DNA of 22,267 nt, taken from the NCBI GenBank assembly GCA_929200515.1, contig CAKNAD010000015.1, forward strand, positions 1-22,267, given 5' to 3'. The first letter of the stretch is position 1. Every line of letters starts with the position of its first letter. This DNA comes from Candidatus Gorgonimonas leptogorgiae (GTDB lineage: Bacteria > Pseudomonadota > Gammaproteobacteria > Pseudomonadales > Endozoicomonadaceae). The position numbers and the translations under genes were made by a program. The notes under the pieces are model-generated. The model made no database searches. It saw only the letters and a program-made list of their open reading frames with translations, and was not told where the DNA came from. Of the stretch, positions 16,768 to 22,267 are shown in pieces.

Positions 16768-16768
16768 C

Positions 16769-17245
16769 ATGCAACGTATTCCTATGACCGTAAATGGTGA
16801 AAAAGCTCTACGAGAAGAGCTAACTAATTTAAAAACTATCGAACGACCTAAAATATCACAAGATATTGCCTCTGCTAGAGAGCTTGGTGATTTAAAAGAA
16901 AATGCAGAATATCATGCAGCTAGAGAGCAACAAAGTTTTGTTGAAGGTAGGATCAATGAAATAGAAACTAAACTTTCTCTCGCGCAGGTGATAGATATAA
17001 CTACTATACCTAATACTGGAAAAGTTATTTTTAGTTCCACTGTAACAGCTTTAAACCTAGAAGCTAATCAAGAAGTTCGTTATAAAATTGTTGGTGATGA
17101 TGAAGCAGATATAAAAGAACAAACATTATCTGTAAATTCTCCTATAGCAAGGGCACTAATAGGTAAAGAAATTGGTGATATAGTAGCAGTTAAGACACCA
17201 ACTGGGATAATTGAATATGAAATCATCGAAGTTAATCATATATAA
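16769..17245 (+). CDS. greA: Transcription elongation factor GreA
   Basis: GreA enters the secondary channel of RNA polymerase and stimulates cleavage of backtracked transcripts. The 158-residue protein (like E. coli GreA) has an N-terminal antiparallel coiled coil (about 1-75) and a C-terminal FKBP-like domain containing YKIVGDDEADIKEQTLSVNS and SPIARALIGKEIGD. The acidic tip GDLKENAEYHAA places Asp41 and Glu44 at the catalytic positions. The frame is open farther upstream inside carB, but I start at the ATG at 16769, which gives the standard N-terminus MQRIPMTVNG and has AAAGG eight bases before it. It begins one base after the carB stop, so translational coupling is likely. Confidence 0.96.
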   Translation: MQRIPMTVNGEKALREELTNLKTIERPKISQDIASARELGDLKENAEYHAAREQQSFVEGRINEIETKLSLAQVIDITTIPNTGKVIFSSTVTALNLEANQEVRYKIVGDDEADIKEQTLSVNSPIARALIGKEIGDIVAVKTPTGIIEYEIIEVNHI

Positions 17246-17266
17246 CTAGGATCTATCAGTAAAGAT

Positions 17267-17369
17267 TAACAAGTACAAGAACTCTTAAATCGTACAATGG
17301 AATATGCAAATAAAGATTTTTGAGATATAGTACTTGTTAAAGTTCTAGCCTAAGTAACTATCTAGCCTA
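17267..17369 (+). promoter_or_regulatory. Inverted and direct repeats upstream of the fumarase gene
   Basis: In the 142-bp greA-fum gap, TTAACAAGTAC at 17267-17277 is perfectly inverted as GTACTTGTTAA at 17330-17340. Just after it, CTAGCCTA occurs twice in direct orientation at 17345-17352 and 17362-17369, 17 bases apart. The inverted arms could form a hairpin with a 52-base loop or bind a dimeric regulator; the direct repeats sit just before the fum ribosome-binding site. Function is unknown. Confidence 0.45.
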
Positions 17370-17387
17370 GTTTAAAAGGATTGAATT

Positions 17388-18917
17388 ATGCCACGTACTA
17401 TCATTAAAGAAAATGATTTAATACATAGCATTGAAGATGCATTACAGTTTATTTCTTATTATCATCCAGTAGATTTTATTAAAGCTGTTCATCAAGCTTA
17501 TTTAAAAGAAGAGTCTCAGGCTGCAAAAGATGCTATGAAGCAAATTCTAATAAACTCTAGAATGTGTTTTTTAGGAAAAAGACCAGTATGCCAAGACACT
17601 GGAATTATAGTTGTTTTTATAGATATAGGCATGAATGTTACTATAGATAGCAATAAAAATATAGAAGCAATAATAAATGAGGGAGTCAGTAGAGCATATA
17701 CTAATACAGATAACCCTTTACGTGCGTCAATAGTAGATGATCCAGCTGGTATCAGGAAAAATACTAAAGATAACACTCCAGCTGTAATTCATTCTAGACT
17801 AGTTGCTGGTAATAAAATTAATATAAAAATAGCAGCTAAAGGTGGCGGTTCTGAAAATAAATCTAATATGGCGATGTTAAACCCATCAGATAGCATAGTG
17901 GAATGGGTATTGAAAACAGTCCCTAAAATGGGTGCAGGTTGGTGTCCACCAGGTATTTTAGGAATAGGTATTGGTGGTACAGCAGAAAAGGCAGCCCTGT
18001 TAGCTAAAGAATCGTTAATGGATTCTATAGATATAGATGAGCTACGTAATAAAAAAAATCTTAATACTATCGAAAAATTGCGTTTAGAGATTATGGACGG
18101 TGTTAACAAACTTGGGATTGGTGCTCAAGGATTAGGCGGGTTGACTACGGTTTTAGATATAAAAATTAAAGATTATCCGACACATGCAGCTTCTCTTCCT
18201 GTGGTGATGATTCCTAATTGCGCTGCTACTAGACATACTCATTTTACCTTAGATGGCTCAGGTCCAGTCTATCAAAAGCCTCCTAAATTAAAAGATTACC
18301 CTATAATAGAAGACTCAACAGTTTCTAGTAATGTTAAGAAAATAAATGTTGACTCAGTTACTAAAGAAGAATTAAGCAGGTTACAGCCAGGAGATGTAGT
18401 TTTATTATCTGGAACTATATTTACAGGTAGGGACGCAGCTCATAAACGAATGTTAGAAATTCTAGATAGTGGTAAACAATTACCAGTAGATCTAAAAGGT
18501 AAATTAGTATATTATGTTGGTCCAGTTAATCCTGTAAATAATGAAGCTGTTGGACCAGCTGGTCCGACAACTGCAACTAGAATGGATAAATACACTGCTA
18601 GAATATTAGCTGAAACTGGTATTTTAGGAATGATCGGTAAAGCAGAAAGAGGCGACGAAGCTATAGAAGCTATTAAAAAGCATAAATCTATTTACTTTAT
18701 TGCTGTAGGAGGGGCTGCTTATTTAGTATCAAAGGCAATAAAAAAAGCTGAAATTGTTGCTTTTGAAGATTTAGGAATGGAAGCTATATATAAATTTGAA
18801 ATAGAAGATATGCCAGTAACTGTTGCAGTAAACTCTGAAGGTAAGTCTATTCATAAAATAGGACCAGATATCTGGAAAAAAAATATAGCCGAAAAACAAA
18901 TTTTAACTATAAAATAA
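17388..18917 (+). CDS. fumA: Fumarate hydratase, class I (iron-sulfur)
   Basis: Class I fumarases interconvert fumarate and malate in the TCA cycle with an oxygen-sensitive 4Fe-4S cluster. The 509-residue single-chain protein contains the alpha domain and, from about residue 330, the beta domain (VVLLSGTIFTGRDAAHKRM). The three cluster cysteines are visible: Cys68 in RPVCQDTG, Cys186 in GAGWCPPG and Cys278 in IPNCAATRHTHF. GGGSENKSNMAMLNP and VGPVNPVNNEAVGPAGPTT are typical active-site segments. It is somewhat shorter than E. coli FumA (548). AAGGA lies eight bases before the ATG. It is 142 bp after greA and may have its own promoter. A class I L(+)-tartrate dehydratase is a related alternative, but fumarase is far more likely. 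Confidence 0.93.
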   Translation: MPRTIIKENDLIHSIEDALQFISYYHPVDFIKAVHQAYLKEESQAAKDAMKQILINSRMCFLGKRPVCQDTGIIVVFIDIGMNVTIDSNKNIEAIINEGVSRAYTNTDNPLRASIVDDPAGIRKNTKDNTPAVIHSRLVAGNKINIKIAAKGGGSENKSNMAMLNPSDSIVEWVLKTVPKMGAGWCPPGILGIGIGGTAEKAALLAKESLMDSIDIDELRNKKNLNTIEKLRLEIMDGVNKLGIGAQGLGGLTTVLDIKIKDYPTHAASLPVVMIPNCAATRHTHFTLDGSGPVYQKPPKLKDYPIIEDSTVSSNVKKINVDSVTKEELSRLQPGDVVLLSGTIFTGRDAAHKRMLEILDSGKQLPVDLKGKLVYYVGPVNPVNNEAVGPAGPTTATRMDKYTARILAETGILGMIGKAERGDEAIEAIKKHKSIYFIAVGGAAYLVSKAIKKAEIVAFEDLGMEAIYKFEIEDMPVTVAVNSEGKSIHKIGPDIWKKNIAEKQILTIK

Positions 18918-19318
18918 AAAAAATACACCTAATAAATGAAGATACGTTTTTTCAGCAAGAACTTTTTGGCTTATTAAAAAAATCTACTTCCTCGTTAAAA
19001 TATCTTGAAATGCAACCAGCATTTCTGCGTTATTTTTCCTAGAATTAGATCTTTTTCTTTAGCCCTGAAACCTAGCATTTACATCTGCCATGTGTATAAT
19101 TAAAACACTTTGAAATACAATTACATATCTTTAGTATTGTATTTTGAATTAGCTTCTGTTACTTACCCTTGAAATCTAGCATTTTCATCTGCTACCTATA
19201 TGAAATATTCAAGGTAAATTTATTCTGTTATGAGCTAGAAGTTATTTGCTGCGGGAACTTTTCGGAAGTTACAAAGTCTTACATATATAAGTATAATAAA
19301 TTTTATGAAGGTTTAAAC
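18918..19318. other. Intergenic region after fum with degenerate repeats
   Basis: This 401-bp gap contains no convincing gene. The frame of the next protein is open back to 19169, but that part has no family support or ribosome-binding site, and it runs through the third repeat copy described separately. A perfect nine-base inverted repeat AAATACAAT/ATTGTATTT lies at 19113-19144 with a 14-base loop. No clear terminator for fum is visible; T-runs occur near 18945 and 18963 without a stem. Confidence 0.5.
19002..19196. repeat. Three degenerate copies of a ~30-bp intergenic repeat
   Basis: Copies at about 19002-19030, 19063-19092 and 19166-19196 share the pattern CTTGAAAT..(C)TAGCATTT.CATCTGC. 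The second and third are closest: CCCTGAAACCTAGCATTT and CCCTTGAAATCTAGCATTT, each followed by a CATCTGC block. The first is weaker (CTTGAAATGCAACCAGCATT). Copies two and three flank the AT-rich inverted repeat at 19113-19144. They may be decayed members of a dispersed intergenic repeat family. Confidence 0.5.
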
Positions 19319-20719
19319 ATGGATATAAATATAGATTCTACTAGTTATGATCATCTTAATTCAACTGAAGTTAATAAAGGGGTACAATCTTCGTGTATTA
19401 GTTCAGCATCCACTAGCTCAACTCCGACATCTTTCAGTATTTTTCAAAGAATACCCTTGTTGTTTCCTCCTCTTCCTTATTCTGCAAAATACGTAAGACA
19501 AGACCAAGTAACAAATATAGCAGGTGCTATTACCAAAACAGAAACTCAAAGATTATTAGGCTTGCGTGGCAACGATGGTTTATTTGCTTGTAGAATAGCT
19601 GATGGTTGGTCAACCTCACCTATACAAAATGAAGATGGTAGAATTTTTTTAGCATCTAGAAGTATTTTAAGACTTAATAATATTACCATTTTTCGCAATA
19701 ACCCTGCTACAACTAATGATTACAATCTAGCGAACTCAATGATAGGACCTAACCATTATTTTGGAGTCTTAGATAACACTCATAAATACTGTTGTACGCT
19801 ACAATATAGCAATAAAGGTATTCCTGTTTTTGTAAAACAACAAACTAGTACTGAGCAAAAATTAGCTACTAATAGAATACCAGATCATTACATAAAAACT
19901 ATAGATACAGTACAATGGATCAGCGGGAAAGAACAAAAAAATAACGGTTTATTTAACAAATATGAAAAAAAAATTAGTAAAGAGCAAGCACTTACAAAGG
20001 ATTTAGGTAAGGTAATATTAGATATTCAACAATCTGAACTTATACTTCCTAAATTTGACGCTTGCTTGTTTGATTTATCGCCATTTGGTGCCAGATTAGT
20101 AACAAATAATCAACCTTTCAAAATAACACATGCAGAAGAAGATCCCATGGATGTTGTTACTTATCATTTCGGCAGAAACTATGCTGCAACAGCCGTACAA
20201 AAAGGAATGGGGCTGTTTTTAGAAACTCATAATTTCACTCAAATTATGTCGCCAATGACTAAAGACTCAGGAGGGTTTATTTGTCTTGCTAGATGGCAAG
20301 AAAAACAGCTACAGTTAATTGGTGTTGAGGTTCCTTATGGTTATTCTATAATTGTAGATAAAGGTACTATTCATGGAGATGCAACATTCATTGGTAGTTA
20401 TCTTATGGCGATGACCGTCAACCATAAAACTATGGCTACAGCAGATGTAGTATTTTTAAGAAATACAAACGAAGAAAAATTAATGTTAAAACTAGAAAAC
20501 AATAATATTAAAACCAGAGATTTATTCGCTACAGATATTAGCTACAATGATACAAACTTAAGGCCATTAGTAATTATCTCAGAAGGAAAGCATAAAAACA
20601 ATTTTGATAATATTATCAAAAATAACAAAAAGATGTTAGATGACGCAGTTAAAACTGGTAGCTCTATAATTTACAACCCTTTCAATTCTGCGGAGTTAAA
20701 ATTAAAATATATGAAATAA
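19319..20719 (+). CDS. Unknown protein with a cupin-like C-terminal region
   Basis: I do not recognise a named family for this 466-residue protein. The frame extends 50 codons upstream, but the ATG at 19319 has GAAGG seven bases before it and is the likely start. Residues 5-40 are Ser/Thr-rich and probably disordered. Residues 265-380 contain alternating beta-like segments with conserved-looking residues: PFKITHAEEDPMDVVTYHF, KGMGLFLETHNF, VEVPYGYSIIVDKGTIHGD (His352 and Asp354) and VNHKTMATADVVFL. The spacing of glycines followed by a histidine suggests a double-stranded beta-helix (cupin) fold, by eye only. There is no signal peptide or membrane segment. It is a monocistronic-looking accessory gene. 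The coding call is strong; the cupin suggestion is weak. Confidence 0.8.
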   Translation: MDINIDSTSYDHLNSTEVNKGVQSSCISSASTSSTPTSFSIFQRIPLLFPPLPYSAKYVRQDQVTNIAGAITKTETQRLLGLRGNDGLFACRIADGWSTSPIQNEDGRIFLASRSILRLNNITIFRNNPATTNDYNLANSMIGPNHYFGVLDNTHKYCCTLQYSNKGIPVFVKQQTSTEQKLATNRIPDHYIKTIDTVQWISGKEQKNNGLFNKYEKKISKEQALTKDLGKVILDIQQSELILPKFDACLFDLSPFGARLVTNNQPFKITHAEEDPMDVVTYHFGRNYAATAVQKGMGLFLETHNFTQIMSPMTKDSGGFICLARWQEKQLQLIGVEVPYGYSIIVDKGTIHGDATFIGSYLMAMTVNHKTMATADVVFLRNTNEEKLMLKLENNNIKTRDLFATDISYNDTNLRPLVIISEGKHKNNFDNIIKNNKKMLDDAVKTGSSIIYNPFNSAELKLKYMK

Positions 20720-20768
20720 TTATTTTAGTTGTTAGTTTATCATACTAGGTAAGTAAAAATATTTTCAA

Positions 20769-20800
20769 TTGACTTTAAATAGCAATACATACATTATAAT
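20769..20800 (+). promoter_or_regulatory. Possible promoter of the last gene
   Basis: TTGACT at 20769-20774 and a perfect TATAAT at 20795-20800 lie 126 bp before the ATG at 20926. The 20-base spacer is longer than the optimum, so the -10 element is more credible than the pair. Confidence 0.35.
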
Positions 20801-20925
20801 CATTTAATTTATTGGTATTGTAAAATCTATCCCTACCTCAAGGGCAAGAAAAACACGTATACGCAATAAATAAAAGCTACCAAAATAACAATAATTTAAT
20901 TACTATTATAATAATAAGGTCGTAT

Positions 20926-22233
20926 ATGAAAAGTTTACTTACATTAATAATAATGCTGTTAATAATAAATTTTACTTACGCTATAGAAACTAATCAAGAA
21001 GCATCTAAAAAAAACTGGTATAATATCAACAATACTTTAGCATATAGGACAATAAAAAATTTACCAGAGTATCCAATTTTGTATTCTCAGGAAATAATAT
21101 CAGACGCAAAAGATCGCTTACAAAAAATAAAACCTATTTTATTTGTCATAGCTACTAATTTACTTGTCAGGATATTTTTTAATTTAGATGTTAATGCGAA
21201 TCTCATTGCTTATACATTTAAGTTTTTACTTTGTGATAGTTTTCTTACTCTAATTAAACCATCTATAGCGACAGATGAATTTTTGAATATTATCATGCTC
21301 TATATGCAAATATTTGCAGAAGTAGCTATAAGGAGTTATGTAATGGTAGAGAGCTATGGAAATATACCTACTAGATCTACCAGATTGCCCGCCCTAATTT
21401 CATTTTTTGCAACAAGCTGCATAATATGTAAAGACTTCCATAATCTAATTCAAAGTAAAGAATTACCTGATGCAATCGACAAACAAGATCCCAAAATGTC
21501 TTTATTAAATAAATTAGTAAAAAAAGAGGCACCTATGTTTTTATATTCATCTGAATATGTAATGGAAGCGTTAGATGATGATAGATATTTTATAAAAATT
21601 AATAAATGGGTAGCATCTCATAAAAATGATATATCTTTCTATAATCTTTTCAGTGCTGATGAAAATGGTCTTATGAATCAACAAGAATTTGCAAATAACA
21701 ATCAAATAGTAAAAGCAAAAGAGAATTATTATATTATACCTAAAAAGCATAAAAGTTGTGTTAATCTTAAATTAAAATTAGAATTTTCTCATAAGTATAG
21801 TAAAGAAGTAATAAATAAAGAAAATATAATTGAAATATTAACTGAAGAAGGAAATTATATAATAGAAGCGAATAAAGAAATTGAAAATTATAAAATTTCA
21901 AAAGATTTACAAAATGATAAACATCAATATATAACAATAGTTAATCATCAAGGATCACATTACTTGTTGATAGGTTTACAGTTTCCTAGTAACAGCTGGA
22001 AAACAACATTTATTAATAAATTATTTTGGCCTGTTTTTTTTAAAGATATTCCATTTAATACAAATATGACTTTGACTATAAAATTACAAAATACTCAAGA
22101 AGTTATAGACATACTTGAAGATATAATAGCAAGTTTTCAAGAGTGCAACTCTAGAATGGGTATATTTAAATTAAAAAACATCAAAAAAGAAGAATTAGCT
22201 GAATTATGTAGAGTGACATGCTCCCCGATCTAA
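20926..22233 (+). CDS. Unknown secreted or membrane protein, probably interrupted at its 3' end
   Basis: This 435-residue protein matches no family I recognise. It starts with a clear Sec-type signal sequence (Lys3, hydrophobic core 4-16, TYA before a possible cleavage at residue 19). Hydrophobic stretches at about 70-87, 92-111, 117-135 and 153-168 suggest a multi-pass membrane part. From about residue 175 the protein is polar and Lys/Glu/Asn-rich with probable beta strands (HQYITIVNHQGSHYLLIGLQ). AAGGT lies seven bases before the ATG. The last residues (VTCSPI) and the stop codon are encoded by a GC-rich hairpin typical of IS ends at 22213-22250, so the native C-terminus is probably missing or altered. 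Base use is even more AT-rich than in the housekeeping genes. Confidence 0.75.
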   Translation: MKSLLTLIIMLLIINFTYAIETNQEASKKNWYNINNTLAYRTIKNLPEYPILYSQEIISDAKDRLQKIKPILFVIATNLLVRIFFNLDVNANLIAYTFKFLLCDSFLTLIKPSIATDEFLNIIMLYMQIFAEVAIRSYVMVESYGNIPTRSTRLPALISFFATSCIICKDFHNLIQSKELPDAIDKQDPKMSLLNKLVKKEAPMFLYSSEYVMEALDDDRYFIKINKWVASHKNDISFYNLFSADENGLMNQQEFANNNQIVKAKENYYIIPKKHKSCVNLKLKLEFSHKYSKEVINKENIIEILTEEGNYIIEANKEIENYKISKDLQNDKHQYITIVNHQGSHYLLIGLQFPSNSWKTTFINKLFWPVFFKDIPFNTNMTLTIKLQNTQEVIDILEDIIASFQECNSRMGIFKLKNIKKEELAELCRVTCSPI

Positions 22234-22267
22234 AGGACGGGGCTTCTTGATTAAACAAGTGCTTCCT
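22213..22267. mobile_element. Probable end of an IS200/IS605-type element (partial)
   Basis: The sequence from GTGACATGC at 22213 contains CCCCG at 22223-22227 pairing with CGGGG at 22238-22242 around CTAAAGG, followed by CTTCTTGATT. It is a GC-rich island in AT-rich DNA. This hairpin pattern (CCCCG, CTAAAG, CGGGGCTTC) resembles subterminal hairpins of IS200/IS605 elements as I remember them. No transposase lies in the window, so the family and orientation cannot be confirmed. Confidence 0.5.

Noticed and set aside
16685..16768. 28-codon N-terminal extension of GreA inside carB
   Set aside because: It lies wholly within conserved carB coding sequence, and the ATG at 16769 gives the standard GreA length and a ribosome-binding site.
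19169..19318. 50-codon N-terminal extension of the cupin-like protein
   Set aside because: The extension overlaps an intergenic repeat copy and has no ribosome-binding site, while the ATG at 19319 has GAAGG at proper spacing.
21655..21695. EF-hand-like segment (SADENGLMNQQEF) in the last protein
   Set aside because: Only part of one loop resembles the calcium-binding pattern, and no second EF-hand or flanking helix pair is evident.

Overview
The window is AT-rich, densely coded bacterial chromosome. The housekeeping genes have gammaproteobacterial character: a tRNA-Gly(GCC)-Cys(GCA)-Leu(UAA) cluster in the same order as E. coli glyW-cysT-leuZ, an FtsB-type divisome protein, purM-purN, carA-carB-greA, an E. 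coli-like Pgm and a class I iron-sulfur fumarase. The low GC, an ankyrin-repeat protein, a protein whose N-terminus resembles eukaryotic FG nucleoporins and two unrecognised proteins suggest a host-associated, probably intracellular, gammaproteobacterium. That lifestyle and placement are inferences; no rRNA or other marker in the window settles them.

Layout: (1) 1-1186, minus strand, an ankyrin-repeat protein running off the left edge. (2) 1332-1707, a promoter, a hairpin leader and three tRNAs on the plus strand. (3) 1743-5001, minus strand, transcribed pgm, then pgk, then ftsB. (4) 5002-5358, a divergent intergenic region with several inverted repeats. (5) 5359-9389, plus strand, recJ-purM-purN-aroK, tightly packed with purN and aroK touching. 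(6) 9487-10539, galU with its own likely promoter and a stem-loop terminator. (7) 10592-11710, minus strand, the FG-motif protein, flanked by a 512-bp gap. (8) 12091-18917, plus strand, carA (TTG start), carB, greA and fum. (9) 18918-22233, an accessory end with degenerate intergenic repeats, a cupin-like unknown protein, a secreted or membrane unknown protein, and what looks like an IS200/IS605-type end interrupting the last gene.

Together the core genes cover glucose-phosphate interconversion and UDP-glucose synthesis (pgm, galU), lower glycolysis (pgk), the TCA cycle (fum), carbamoyl phosphate for pyrimidines and arginine (carAB), purine steps (purM, purN), one shikimate step (aroK), DNA repair (recJ), transcript cleavage (greA) and cell division (ftsB). 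This biosynthetic capacity argues against an extremely reduced symbiont. The accessory genes sit between these housekeeping blocks. The most unusual item is the FG-motif protein at 10592-11710.
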